Below are positions 20,059-28,751 of a DNA stretch of 64,000 nt, one piece after another. Position 1 is the first letter of the stretch. Each line of letters opens with the position of its first letter. The DNA is from G963676655 sp963676655 (lineage in GTDB: Bacteria; Verrucomicrobiota; Lentisphaeria; Victivallales; Victivallaceae): assembly GCA_963676655.2 (NCBI GenBank), contig CAXXKX010000003.1, forward strand, positions 3,968,001 through 4,032,000, in the 5' to 3' direction. The position numbers were made by a program, and so were the translations under genes. The notes under the pieces were generated by a model. That model was not told the DNA's origin and did no database searches. It saw nothing but the letters and a program-made list of their open reading frames with translations.

Positions 20059-20985
20059 ATGAACGAAAATTGGACCAGAAAGGATTTGTTGAGTCTTTAT
20101 GACTTGACGGCGGACGAGATCAGGCTGATTCTCGATACCGCTGAAGAGTTTAAAAAAGTATCTCAACGCAATGTGAAAAAAGTTCCGGCTCTGCGTGGTA
20201 AGACGGTAGTGAATTTTTTTGTTGAGCCGAGTACTCGGACCCGGATGTCCTTCGAACTGGCTGAACAGCGGTTAAGCGCCGATATTATTAATATTCAGGC
20301 GAGTACCAGTAGTCTTAAAAAAGGGGAAACCCTGATTGATACGGTCAAGAATATCGAAGCGTTGCAGGCAGACCTGATTGTTATGCGGCACAGCGCCCCC
20401 GGCGCTCACAGTCTGATCGCCCAGCACACCAGTTGCGGGGTTTTGAACGCTGGAGACGGCGCTCACAGTCACCCAACCCAGGCGTTATTGGATATTTTCA
20501 CCATGCGTGAAAAATTCGGCAAAATTGAAGGCTTGAAAGTCTCGATTATCGGCGATATTCTGCACAGCCGGGTCGCTCGCAGCGATATTTGGGGGCTTCT
20601 GAAGCTGGGGGCGCAAGTTACGGTAGCCGGGCCATGTACTCTGGTTCCCAAAGAATTTGAAAAAATCGGCGTCAGGGTCTGTCATAATCTTAAGGATGCG
20701 CTGGTTGATGCTGATGTTGTAAATCTACTTAGAATTCAGATGGAACGTCAGCATGCGGGTTTCTTCCCCAGTATCAATGAATATTCCAAATTTTTCGGAC
20801 TTAATTCCGAATCAATCAAATATGTCAGACCGGATGCGCTGATTATGCATCCCGGACCGATTAATCGTGGAGTCGAACTTGACACGGAGTTCGCCGACGG
20901 GCCGCAGTCGGTTATCCTTGAACAGGTGACTAACGGTTTGGCGGTAAGAATGGCAGTACTCTTTCTTGTAGCAAGGTGTGTGTGA
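20059..20985 (+). CDS. pyrB: Aspartate carbamoyltransferase, catalytic subunit
   Basis: This enzyme joins carbamoyl phosphate and aspartate to carbamoyl aspartate, the first committed step of pyrimidine synthesis. The carbamoyl-phosphate loop PSTRTRMSFE, the HPTQALLD motif and the C-terminal HPGPINRG are all visible. From the chosen start the protein is 308 residues, the usual size. I chose 20059 rather than 20029 because GGGAAGG lies upstream of it and the first ten codons of the longer frame fall in a leader element. No pyrI gene is in the window. The stop is 2 nt before pyrC, so the two genes are probably translationally linked. Confidence 0.95.
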   Translation: MNENWTRKDLLSLYDLTADEIRLILDTAEEFKKVSQRNVKKVPALRGKTVVNFFVEPSTRTRMSFELAEQRLSADIINIQASTSSLKKGETLIDTVKNIEALQADLIVMRHSAPGAHSLIAQHTSCGVLNAGDGAHSHPTQALLDIFTMREKFGKIEGLKVSIIGDILHSRVARSDIWGLLKLGAQVTVAGPCTLVPKEFEKIGVRVCHNLKDALVDADVVNLLRIQMERQHAGFFPSINEYSKFFGLNSESIKYVRPDALIMHPGPINRGVELDTEFADGPQSVILEQVTNGLAVRMAVLFLVARCV

Positions 20986-20987
20986 AT

Positions 20988-22268
20988 ATGACAGCAGCAA
21001 GCAGTTTTATCTTAAAAGGCGGCAGGGTGATCGATCCGGGCCGGGACGTAAACGAAATCATGGATATCGCGGTTTCTGACGGCAAAATCGTCAATCCCGA
21101 AAGTCTGGGCGGTGATGTTCAGCAAATTGACGCTGAAGGACTGATAATCGCGCCAGGATTTATCGATATGCATGTCCATCTCAGACAGCCCGGTAATTCA
21201 GCGGCAGAGACGATTGCTACCGGAACCGCTGCTGCGGCCGCAGGTGGCTTTACCGCGGTTGTCGCCATGCCTAACACCAATCCCGCCACCGATACCACCG
21301 GCGCTATCGACTATTTACGTAAACACGCGGAAAACGCTTCTGCAAGGGTGTTGCCGTGCGGAGCCATGACTAAAGGCTTAAAAGGCGAACAGATGGCCGG
21401 AATCGGCAGTTTGAAGACAGCTGGAGTAGTGGCCGTATCGGATGACGGCAAGTGCATTCAGAATAATGATCTGATGCGCCGGATTGTCCAATATTGCAAA
21501 TCATTTGATTTGCCGATCCTCGACCACTGTGAAGAGGAATCAATGGCCGGTGACGGAGTTATGCATGAAGGGACCTGGTCAACCCTCTTGGGGTTTCGTG
21601 GAATTCCAGCCGCGGCGGAGGAATTGATTGTCGCCCGGAATATTATCCTGGCCAAACTGGTTGATTGGAAAATCCACATTCAACATATCAGTACCGCTGA
21701 CAGCGTTGAAATGATTCGTCGCGCCAGGCGTGACGGGATTCCGGTTTCAGCCGAAGTCACCCCGCATCATCTCAGTCTGACTGACGAGAATATCAAGAAA
21801 TTCGATGCAAATTACAAGATGAATCCGCCGTTGCGCTCGGAAGATGACCGTCAGGCTTTGATTAACGGCTTGCGTGACGGTACGATCAGTGTAATCGCCA
21901 CCGACCACGCTCCTCATACCGAGACGGCCAAGCTGGTTGAATTCGACTATGCTCCTAACGGGATAATCGGCCTTGAAACGGCAATTTCAGTCTGCCTGAC
22001 CCAGTTGTATCATCCCGGCATCCTGACCATAAGCGAACTGGTCGCCAAGTTTACCACAGGTCCGGCGGAAATCCTTGGCCTGAAATGCGGTACTTTGGCA
22101 ACCGGAACCGAGGCTGATATTACCATCCTCGACCTTGAAAAAGAATATACTATCGATAAAAACCAATTCAAATCAAAATCCCGCAATACCCCGTTCCACG
22201 GCATGCCGGTCAAAGGCAAGGCGGTTGGAACCGTTGTTGGCGGGATCTTTACTCACCGGGAGTTCTGA
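20988..22268 (+). CDS. pyrC: Dihydroorotase
   Basis: Dihydroorotase closes carbamoyl aspartate to dihydroorotate. The 426-residue protein has the amidohydrolase metal motif DMHVHLRQPG, the second-site histidines in LDHCEE and IQHIS, and the catalytic-loop ATDHAPHT near the C-terminal end of the barrel. It is of the long (type I) dihydroorotase form that often accompanies PyrB. The start at 20988 is 2 nt after the pyrB stop and has an AAGG ahead of it. The metal-binding residues look complete, so it is probably an active enzyme rather than a PyrC-like scaffold. Confidence 0.94.
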   Translation: MTAASSFILKGGRVIDPGRDVNEIMDIAVSDGKIVNPESLGGDVQQIDAEGLIIAPGFIDMHVHLRQPGNSAAETIATGTAAAAAGGFTAVVAMPNTNPATDTTGAIDYLRKHAENASARVLPCGAMTKGLKGEQMAGIGSLKTAGVVAVSDDGKCIQNNDLMRRIVQYCKSFDLPILDHCEEESMAGDGVMHEGTWSTLLGFRGIPAAAEELIVARNIILAKLVDWKIHIQHISTADSVEMIRRARRDGIPVSAEVTPHHLSLTDENIKKFDANYKMNPPLRSEDDRQALINGLRDGTISVIATDHAPHTETAKLVEFDYAPNGIIGLETAISVCLTQLYHPGILTISELVAKFTTGPAEILGLKCGTLATGTEADITILDLEKEYTIDKNQFKSKSRNTPFHGMPVKGKAVGTVVGGIFTHREF

Positions 22269-22273
22269 AATAT

Positions 22274-22987
22274 ATGATAAAAAAATTCAGTCATAATGAG
22301 ATATGCGTTGCCCCGTCGATTCTGGCGGCGGATTTTGCCAGGCTCGGCGAAGAGTGTGCGCGAGTTGCCGAAGCCGGAGCCCGGTTTCTGCATCTGGATG
22401 TAATGGACGGCCATTTTGTTCCGAACCTGACGATCGGCCCGCCGTTGATTAAGAGTTTGCGGAAAGTTAATGATCTTTTTTTTGACGCCCACCTCATGAT
22501 CACCGATCCGCTCAAGTATGCGCCGGTTTTTGCCGAAGCCGGAGCCGATCTGATCACATTTCATATTGAAGTAGTTGAGGATGCTATCCCGGTAATTGAC
22601 GCCATTCATGACCTGGGTTGTGCCGCGGGGATTTCCGTCAAGCCGGGTACCCCGGTGGAGACGGTCTTTCCATATCTGGACAAGATTGAGTTGGTCCTGG
22701 TCATGACGGTTGAACCCGGTTTCGGCGGACAAAGCTTTATGGCGGATATGATGCCGAAAGTCAGAGCGCTGCGTAAGCAGATTGTCGAGCATGATCTGCC
22801 GGTTCATCTTCAGGTTGACGGCGGTATTGACCATGTTACGGTCAAAGAAGTTGCTGCGGCCGGGGCGAACAATATGGTTGCCGGTACGTTTGTGTTCCGT
22901 AATGAAAATGGCGCGGCATGGGCCATCGATCAGTTACATAATGCGCAGCCGTTACTTGACAAATGCCTTGACGAAATGAAGTCATAA
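22274..22987 (+). CDS. rpe: Ribulose-phosphate 3-epimerase
   Basis: Rpe interconverts ribulose 5-phosphate and xylulose 5-phosphate in the pentose phosphate pathway. The TIM-barrel protein of 237 residues has the family signatures HLDVMDGHFVPNLT, DAHLMI, VEPGFGGQ and VDGGI with the metal-binding His and Asp residues in place. It follows pyrC by 5 nt with GGGAG upstream, so it is probably co-transcribed with the pyr genes; pentose phosphate supply for PRPP gives a metabolic link. Confidence 0.96.
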   Translation: MIKKFSHNEICVAPSILAADFARLGEECARVAEAGARFLHLDVMDGHFVPNLTIGPPLIKSLRKVNDLFFDAHLMITDPLKYAPVFAEAGADLITFHIEVVEDAIPVIDAIHDLGCAAGISVKPGTPVETVFPYLDKIELVLVMTVEPGFGGQSFMADMMPKVRALRKQIVEHDLPVHLQVDGGIDHVTVKEVAAAGANNMVAGTFVFRNENGAAWAIDQLHNAQPLLDKCLDEMKS

Positions 22988-22993
22988 ATATTT

Positions 22994-23031
22994 AGTTGCC
23001 AGTTGCCAGTTGCCAGTTGCCAGTTGCCAGT
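22994..23031. repeat. Heptamer tandem repeat (AGTTGCC)5
   Basis: Five perfect copies of AGTTGCC plus AGT lie 6 nt after the rpe stop codon. Heptameric short tandem repeats of this kind are known from cyanobacteria and other phyla. A related heptamer array (GAAAGTT) is found at 59149. No coding role is seen. Confidence 0.9.
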
Positions 23032-23051
23032 GAATAATTCAAACAAAGACA

Positions 23052-23075
23052 AGCCCTGAAATGGCGACACATAAA
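23052..23075 (+). repeat. Dispersed intergenic repeat (AGCCCTGAAATGGCGACA type)
   Basis: This sequence closely matches the one formed by joining both sides of the IS element at 54898-56570 (AGCCCTGAATGGGCGACATA), so it is a further copy of the same dispersed repeat, without an IS insertion. Function unknown. Confidence 0.55.
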
Positions 23076-23169
23076 AGTCATTGGGCAGTCTTTTTTCGAG
23101 GGTAAATATACATTTGAATTACTGGAAAATGCATTTGTTAGAAGACTTTCGGTTTGGCAATTCATTTCT

Positions 23170-23236
23170 GGAGGGCGAAACTCCGTTGAGCCGGACATGC
23201 CGCGCAGACGGGCGGCTCGTGGGACACTCGCCCTCC
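23170..23236. repeat. Nested palindromic element (GGAGGGCGA ... TCGCCCTCC)
   Basis: Outer arms of 9 bp (23170-23178 with 23228-23236) enclose inner arms GAGCCG/CGGCTC (23188-23193 with 23213-23218), with a symmetrical 9-nt internal loop on each side. This is the shape of a REP/BIME-like unit. An open frame passes through it but looks like repeat DNA rather than a gene. Confidence 0.65.
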
Positions 23237-23366
23237 ATGGACATTCGTCCTGACTATTTTGTTCCGGAAGGTCGTTTTCCGTAAATGAGGTTTGATTCGC
23301 CTTGAGAAAATGACTGACCGATTACACATAAAAATTATCAACCCAAATCAATTAACTGGATTTATT

Positions 23367-23894
23367 ATGAGATATTTGAACTTATTGCTTATTCTGTCGG
23401 CGGTTTTACTTTGTGTGAATGCCGATGCCGCCGATAAGAAAAAGAAGAAGAAAAAAGAACCACTGCAGTTGAGCAGTTATCACTATATCCGGCTTTGTGA
23501 ACCGGTCCGGGTCAATGTTATAAAAACCAGTCGTTCCAGAGAGGATACCGATGTTGCCGGAGTCAAAGTTTCCGGTTTTAATATTGCCGATTCCGGGAAA
23601 CTCAATGGTTTTGAACTGGGATTCTTTTGCGCCTGTGCCAAACTTGAAGGATTTCAGTTTGGTCTTTTCAGTTGCCTGTCAGATGACCTTTCCGGTTTCC
23701 AGTGGGGAATGTTTCATAATTACGCCAAGAAATTCAGCGGCCTTCAGCTTAGTTTCGTAAACCGGGCCGGAGAACATTCCGGCGGCTGGCAGATCGGCAT
23801 TGTCAACTTCAGCGATAAAAACGGCATTCAGTTCGGCCTGCTCAACTTCAAAGAAGACGGTTTTCTCCCGATCTTCCCACTGATCAACTTTTAA
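23367..23894 (+). CDS. LA_2272-like surface repeat protein
   Basis: The 175-residue protein starts with a signal peptide (MRYLNLLLILSAVLL, VNADA) and a lysine run, then has repeats of about 20 residues with the pattern G-F/I-Q-F/W-G-x-F/L-N (GFELGFF, GFQFGLF, GFQWGMF, GLQLSFV, GWQIGIV, GIQFGLL). This matches the LA_2272 surface repeat known from Leptospira and others, a beta-rich exported protein of unknown role. Start 23367 is used because it begins the signal peptide; upstream in-frame codons look non-coding. Its stop interlocks with that of the convergent acetyltransferase gene in TTAA. Confidence 0.8.
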   Translation: MRYLNLLLILSAVLLCVNADAADKKKKKKKEPLQLSSYHYIRLCEPVRVNVIKTSRSREDTDVAGVKVSGFNIADSGKLNGFELGFFCACAKLEGFQFGLFSCLSDDLSGFQWGMFHNYAKKFSGLQLSFVNRAGEHSGGWQIGIVNFSDKNGIQFGLLNFKEDGFLPIFPLINF

Positions 23895-24310
23895 GTTGGC
23901 TTATCCGGATTCCATTCCATATTTTTAAAATCAACAATCCCGCCTTTAAAGATATGAAATCCGCATTTCCTGTAAAATTCTTCAAGTTCGTCATTAAATG
24001 TAACTTGCACGCATTGAATGCCAATTTCGCGCATATCTGAAATGGCGCACTGGACAATTTGTTTGCCGATACCCTGACCTTGAAAATCCGGATGGACAAG
24101 CAAATCCAGCAAAAAAGCGTCTGCGATTTCGTCCGTCAATACCGATACGTAAGCAATGAGTTCACCATCCTGATTGCGAACTGAATAGGTATGATGTTTT
24201 TTAAGGACTTGCAGATAAGATGATTCCGACCTGTCCCAGCCAACGCATTGACGGAGATCTGCGACCTCTTTTGGAGTTATTGAGCCATTCTTGATAATTT
24301 GCGGCTGCAT
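23891..24310 (-). CDS. GNAT-family N-acetyltransferase
   Basis: The 139-residue protein has the acetyl-CoA binding signature HPDFQGQGIGKQIV (Q/R-x-x-G-x-G/A) preceded by a LLDLLV strand, and ends with the EFYRKCGFHIF motif typical of GNAT proteins. The substrate cannot be told. The start at 24310 lies 10 nt after the hydF stop, so it is probably the last gene of the lpxC-fabZ-hydF run; a longer frame from 24367 would overlap the end of hydF and begins with proline-rich sequence not expected for the fold. Confidence 0.85.
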   Translation of the reverse strand: MQPQIIKNGSITPKEVADLRQCVGWDRSESSYLQVLKKHHTYSVRNQDGELIAYVSVLTDEIADAFLLDLLVHPDFQGQGIGKQIVQCAISDMREIGIQCVQVTFNDELEEFYRKCGFHIFKGGIVDFKNMEWNPDKPT

Positions 24311-24320
24311 AGCAAGTTGT

Positions 24321-25592
24321 TCAGGCCTGCCAGACGGAGCCGGTTGCTTCGCCGGTGGCGTCTTCAAATGCTTGCAGAGCGACCGGGAACGGGGTCAACA
24401 CCCGTTTCAATACGCCCTGGACATAGGAGATGCACATGCCGTAGTTGGTGACCGGAATACCCAGTCCGGCCGCTTTGTGAATCCGGGCCAGGGTTTCGCG
24501 CCGGTTCAACATGCAGGAGCCGCAATGGATGACCATTTTAAACTCGGCCAGGTTTTCCGGATAGTCGCGGCCCGAACTGACTTCAAAGTCGAGATCGCCG
24601 CCGACATGCTGGCGCAGCCAGCGCGGGATCTTTACCCGGCCGATATCGTCCGCCGCGGCATGGTGGCTGCACGCTTCACCGATCAGCACTTTGTCGCCGG
24701 GCTGCAGCGTGTCGATAGCTGCCGCTCCCCGGGCCATCAACTGAATGTCGCCTTTCAAACGCGAAAAAAGGATTGAGAAAGTGGTGCATGGCACATCAGC
24801 CGGAGTGTCGGCAACCATCTTAAGTACAACTTGCGAGTCGCATATCGCCAAATCCGGTTTGCGGTTGAGCATGGAATAAACCTGAGCGTACTCCCGTTCT
24901 TTCACTACCAGAATGGAGGCGTCGTTATCCAGCGCGTCGCGGATCGTCTGGACCTGCGGCAGGATAAGCCGTCCTTTAGGCGCTTGCAGGTCGATTGGAA
25001 CGATCAGTACGGCCAATCCACCGGAGGGTAATAGATCTCCGACCAGCGGCGGCGGCTTGATGAAGTCGTCCGGACAGCAATCGATCAGCGCGCTTTTAAA
25101 GGCATTGAGAAAATGCTCCCGCTGTCCGCTATCGGTGCTGGAACCGGTGATTACCGCCTTGGCTCCGTCGGCTTTCAGGCGTTCGATAAATTCCCCGGAT
25201 GGTTGTTGCAGGTCAGTTTTATTGACCACTACGACTGATGGCAGGGCGCGTTCCGATGCGCGTTTCAAAATGTCGGCTTCGGAGTCGCCCCAGACGCCTG
25301 GTTCGCAGATCAGGACGACAATGTCGGCCCGGTCGAATACCAGCAGGGTTTTACGAATACGTTCAGCGCCAAGCTCGGTTACATCATCGAGTCCGGCGGT
25401 GTCGTGAAAGACCACCGGCCCGAGCGGCAGCAGTTCCATGGTTTTTTCCACAACATCGGTGGTGGTGCCGGGAACCGGGGAAATGATCGACGTATCCTGA
25501 CCGGCAACCAGATTGAGAAAACTGGATTTGCCGACATTGGTCCGGCCGAAGATTCCCAAATGGAGCCGTAACGATTTTGGCGCTGTCTGCAT
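24321..25592 (-). CDS. hydF: [FeFe] hydrogenase maturation GTPase HydF
   Basis: HydF is the scaffold GTPase on which the 2Fe subcluster of [FeFe] hydrogenase is built before transfer to the apoenzyme. The 423-residue length fits. Seen: P-loop GRTNVGKS (16-23), DTAG (64-67), NKTD (124-127), and the iron-sulfur ligands in CSH (308-310) and HCGSC (356-360). HydE, HydG and a hydrogenase are not in the window, so they must be elsewhere if the enzyme is used. Its presence suggests an anaerobic, hydrogen-metabolising cell. It lies 12 nt from the double-FabZ gene in the same direction. Confidence 0.95.
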   Translation of the reverse strand: MQTAPKSLRLHLGIFGRTNVGKSSFLNLVAGQDTSIISPVPGTTTDVVEKTMELLPLGPVVFHDTAGLDDVTELGAERIRKTLLVFDRADIVVLICEPGVWGDSEADILKRASERALPSVVVVNKTDLQQPSGEFIERLKADGAKAVITGSSTDSGQREHFLNAFKSALIDCCPDDFIKPPPLVGDLLPSGGLAVLIVPIDLQAPKGRLILPQVQTIRDALDNDASILVVKEREYAQVYSMLNRKPDLAICDSQVVLKMVADTPADVPCTTFSILFSRLKGDIQLMARGAAAIDTLQPGDKVLIGEACSHHAAADDIGRVKIPRWLRQHVGGDLDFEVSSGRDYPENLAEFKMVIHCGSCMLNRRETLARIHKAAGLGIPVTNYGMCISYVQGVLKRVLTPFPVALQAFEDATGEATGSVWQA

Positions 25593-25604
25593 GTTTAAAT
25601 CCGT

Positions 25605-26534
25605 TTATTCGTCATCGACGATTGCAAACATGAGTGAGACGCGGGATTTGACTTCTCCATCAACCTTGATTTCACCCAGGCCTTTGCCGAATCGGCCTTT
25701 GGCTTCCGGGACGTTGACGTCGATCACAATACGGTCGCCAGGATAGATTGGCGCGAAGTACTCGGCTTTGTCAATCGTCATGAAGAACGCGAGTTTACCC
25801 TGGTTTTCCGGGCGTGACAGTACGCTGGCGCAACCGGACTGAGCGACGATTTCCGCCTGAATCGAACCGGGGAGAACCGGGTAATCGGGATCGCTGCCCT
25901 GATAGATCTCTTCCGAATAAGTAGTATTTTTGATAGCGACCACGCGTTCGCCGGATTCGTCAACCTGAACAATGCTGTCGATAAACAGGAATGGATAACG
26001 ATGCGGAACATAACTCATGATTTTATTGACGTCCATCGGAGAGTCCGGGGTCACGTCGAATTCGTCGTGCAGATTGGTCGGCATGCCGGTCGGACCGGAT
26101 TTTTCGCGTGTGGCGAGAGTCAGGATGGCCTGGCAGGTGACGCCGGCGTTGTTTCTGGTGGAACATTTGGCAACGGCTTTGCCTTCGGCGGCTTCCTGTA
26201 CTTCGACTTCGATGACCATGCGGTCGCCGGGATTGTTCGGTTTACGGAATTTTACTTTTTCCATGACCTGGATATAGATATCTTTTTCGCCGGAGGGATC
26301 GATAACGCATTTGATCCCGGCCTGGAACACCTGTTTCATCGCTTCGACCTGCAGGACTCCCGGCAGGATGGGGTGACCGGGAAAATGTCCCTGGAAATAA
26401 AGTTCATTGAAACAGAGGTTTTTCAACCCGACGAATTTGGTTTCGCTTTCAATTTGAATCCGGTCAACCATTAACAGCGGATAGCGATAAGGCAATGCCT
26501 CTTTAATAGCTTTGATGTCCATGAATCCAGACAT
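25605..26534 (-). CDS. fabZ: Tandem FabZ-like hotdog protein (two domains)
   Basis: FabZ dehydrates 3-hydroxyacyl-ACP in fatty acid and lipid A precursor synthesis. A normal FabZ has about 150 residues; this protein has 309 and contains two copies. The first (residues 1-145) keeps RYPLLMVD, the catalytic His50 in GHFPGHP and Glu64 in VLQVEAM. In the second (165-309) the equivalent of the catalytic His loop reads GSDPDYP, while Glu228 in IQAEIVAQ is kept. The second half is therefore probably a non-catalytic or altered partner domain. It sits 37 nt after lpxC, the usual pairing of these functions. A good GAAAGGGA site precedes the start. Confidence 0.9.
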   Translation of the reverse strand: MSGFMDIKAIKEALPYRYPLLMVDRIQIESETKFVGLKNLCFNELYFQGHFPGHPILPGVLQVEAMKQVFQAGIKCVIDPSGEKDIYIQVMEKVKFRKPNNPGDRMVIEVEVQEAAEGKAVAKCSTRNNAGVTCQAILTLATREKSGPTGMPTNLHDEFDVTPDSPMDVNKIMSYVPHRYPFLFIDSIVQVDESGERVVAIKNTTYSEEIYQGSDPDYPVLPGSIQAEIVAQSGCASVLSRPENQGKLAFFMTIDKAEYFAPIYPGDRIVIDVNVPEAKGRFGKGLGEIKVDGEVKSRVSLMFAIVDDE

Positions 26535-26571
26535 AATAAGTCCCTTTCAATATATAAAATTTTATTGGAGT

Positions 26572-27453
26572 TTATTGTTGTTGAGCGGCGGCCATCGCGG
26601 CGGCGGCCTGTTTCATCATGGCTCCGGCCAGCATAACGTTGGTCGGATGTCCGGGTTTGAACGCAACGACGTCGGCTTTGACGCGGGCGCCGCAAAGATA
26701 AAGGTCGCCGACAATATCGAGGATTTTATGGCGGACAATTTCGTTGCGGAAACGCAGATTTTCTTTGCTGATGATAGCGCCGTCATGGATGATCGCGGCG
26801 TTATCGAGGCTGCCGCCTTTGACCAACCCCATTGCGATCAGGGCCTCGAGATCTTTGAAATCGACAAAAGTACGGGCCGGGGCGATTTCGTTGGTGAAGC
26901 TTTCCTGAGTAATTGAAATCGACATAAACTGCGGATCGATCGGACATCCGGCAAATGAGGCCAGACAGCTGATTTTCAGTTCATCTTCACAAGGCAGTAA
27001 AATCATTTTTGAACCGTGTTCTTCAAAAAATATCGGCGCGGTTGCTTTCCAGATACGGGCCGGAGCGTCCTGTTCGACAACGCCTGCTTCGATAACAAGT
27101 TCCAGATAAGGTTGAGCACTGCCGTCGGCAATTGGCGGTTCCGGGCCGTCCATGTCAACCAGCGCATTGTCGATTCCGCAGACATGCAAAGCGGCCATAA
27201 CGTGTTCAACGGTAGCGACTGCCGCCCCGTTGGTGGTATTGGCGATAGTGGTTCCGCGCCTGACGTCGACCACATTTGATGCGAGGGCTTGAACCGTCGG
27301 TTTATGCGGCATATCGATCCGTCGGAAAGTGATACCGGTATTGGCTTCAGCCGGATTGATGCGCAACGTGGCGCGAACTCCGGTATGCAGAGCGATGCCG
27401 TTATAGACAACGGATTTTTCTACAGTGCGTTGTTTTTCCATAATCTTTTCCAT
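26572..27453 (-). CDS. lpxC: UDP-3-O-acyl-N-acetylglucosamine deacetylase
   Basis: LpxC catalyses the committed step of lipid A synthesis in the cytoplasm using zinc. The 293-residue protein has the family's two-domain pattern; zinc ligands can be assigned to His84 (EHVMAAL) and to His242 and Asp246 (RHKILDIVGD). The DGPEPPIADGSA and PARTF motifs also fit. In some Bacteroidota LpxC is fused to FabZ; here the two are separate neighbours. The C-terminus is an unusual alanine/methionine/glutamine tail. The start could be 27453 or 27441, since both are Met codons four residues apart. Shows the host makes lipopolysaccharide. Confidence 0.94.
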   Translation of the reverse strand: MEKIMEKQRTVEKSVVYNGIALHTGVRATLRINPAEANTGITFRRIDMPHKPTVQALASNVVDVRRGTTIANTTNGAAVATVEHVMAALHVCGIDNALVDMDGPEPPIADGSAQPYLELVIEAGVVEQDAPARIWKATAPIFFEEHGSKMILLPCEDELKISCLASFAGCPIDPQFMSISITQESFTNEIAPARTFVDFKDLEALIAMGLVKGGSLDNAAIIHDGAIISKENLRFRNEIVRHKILDIVGDLYLCGARVKADVVAFKPGHPTNVMLAGAMMKQAAAAMAAAQQQ

Positions 27454-27700
27454 GAATTTGGGTGGTTTTGTCTTAGAAAATTAATAACCAACACAATACA
27501 TCAAAAATGCTTATAAATCAAGCTGGATAAGCTGATAAGTCGATCTTAATGGTAACGGTTGACTGGCTTAGTATTGTTGAATGTAAATATTTTAAGACTT
27601 TTGATAATAGTCGTACAGTTTGATTGTGGAAAAATTGTAATATGTTTATCGTTAGCTGTATATGGATGATTTAATGTTGGTGGGATAATGTGATGGTGGA

Positions 27701-28594
27701 TCACTTGTGTTGGTGGGGGCGGTTATCTCTTTTAAATTTACCGGGTGGGTAGCCTTCGGATTTTTTGAAGAGGCGTGAGAAATAATAGACGTTTGAAATA
27801 CCTACGGCCTCGCAGATTTCCTGAGTTGTCATATCGGAATTAACCAGCATCATTTTGGCGCGGTTGATACGGGTTTTAAGTAAAAGGTTTTGAAACGATT
27901 CGTTGAACAATTCACGGACTAGATGACTTGTCCGGCTTGGCGAAAGATTTAATTCCGTGGCCAGATCTTTTATGGAAAAACCGGAGATGTGGGCATTTTG
28001 TTCCATGCATCGGGCGATTACCGCCTTACGTCCGGTCGGTGCTATATGATGCTTTTGTTCGCGGTCGAGAATTCTTAAAACGGCGCAGCCCAGCATATAA
28101 ATTACCCGCTCGAGGGACTGTTTTTTTTCATCGTCCAGAACCGGAAGTTTCGCGTGGAGTTCCTGCAGTTCGACCGGGAGCTTGTCCAGTGTGGGGCATT
28201 CCCCTCTGAACGCTCCGGCATAGATCGTCATTATATGCAGGTCGTCTTGAAAAAACGGGACAGTCAGTTCGGTTACGCCTTTCCAGCAGGTCAAGGCAGC
28301 GGAGTGTCCTTCCTGGCGCATGATATGATTGACGTAAAATTTGCAATGGGTGACGCAGCGTCTGCTCCAATGTCTTTTTTCAAAACGTTTATAGAGGCAG
28401 TAAGGGTGCATATGGGTTTTGCGTTCCGGCAGCAGATGATAACCGGCGTTATTGGTCAGCAGACCGAGCCGGTCGTGAACGGAGATGGCGATCCCGAATG
28501 CTTTTTCCAGATCCTGAACCGTGTTTTCAAACAGGCGCGGTAGATCGTCATCGGGAATATCGATCGGTATTTTATTTTCCGGTGTTTCGTTCAT
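27701..28594 (-). CDS. AraC-family regulator with PocR-like sensor domain
   Basis: The 297-residue protein has an N-terminal sensor region (about 20-180) with the cysteine/histidine pattern HPYCLYKRF, RRCVTHCKFYV and LTCWKGVTELTVPF, which resembles the PocR ligand-binding domain that binds small molecules such as propanediol or sugars. The C-terminal 100 residues form a double helix-turn-helix (FSIKDLATELNLSPSRTSHLV and TTQEICEAVGISNVYYFSRLFKK). It is divergent from the secreted TIM-barrel-like gene at 28752 and is the likely regulator of that locus. Confidence 0.88.
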   Translation of the reverse strand: MNETPENKIPIDIPDDDLPRLFENTVQDLEKAFGIAISVHDRLGLLTNNAGYHLLPERKTHMHPYCLYKRFEKRHWSRRCVTHCKFYVNHIMRQEGHSAALTCWKGVTELTVPFFQDDLHIMTIYAGAFRGECPTLDKLPVELQELHAKLPVLDDEKKQSLERVIYMLGCAVLRILDREQKHHIAPTGRKAVIARCMEQNAHISGFSIKDLATELNLSPSRTSHLVRELFNESFQNLLLKTRINRAKMMLVNSDMTTQEICEAVGISNVYYFSRLFKKSEGYPPGKFKRDNRPHQHK

Positions 28595-28751
28595 GATTTA
28601 TACATAGTAATTGATACATAAAAACTGAATTTAGCGTTATAGTATAAAAAAATAGCATGTTTCGGCATTTTTTTCAAATAAAAAAAAAGTAAAATATAAA
28701 CATAAATTAAAAAGATGTTTCAACGAGAACAAATAATAAAGGAAATGTTCG

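Noticed and set aside
22994..23031. Possible CRISPR array
   Set aside because: The 7-bp units have no spacers between them and no cas genes are in the window.
23081..23284. Open frame of 67 codons on the plus strand after rpe
   Set aside because: It overlaps the nested palindrome and lacks a ribosome site; it appears to be repeat DNA.
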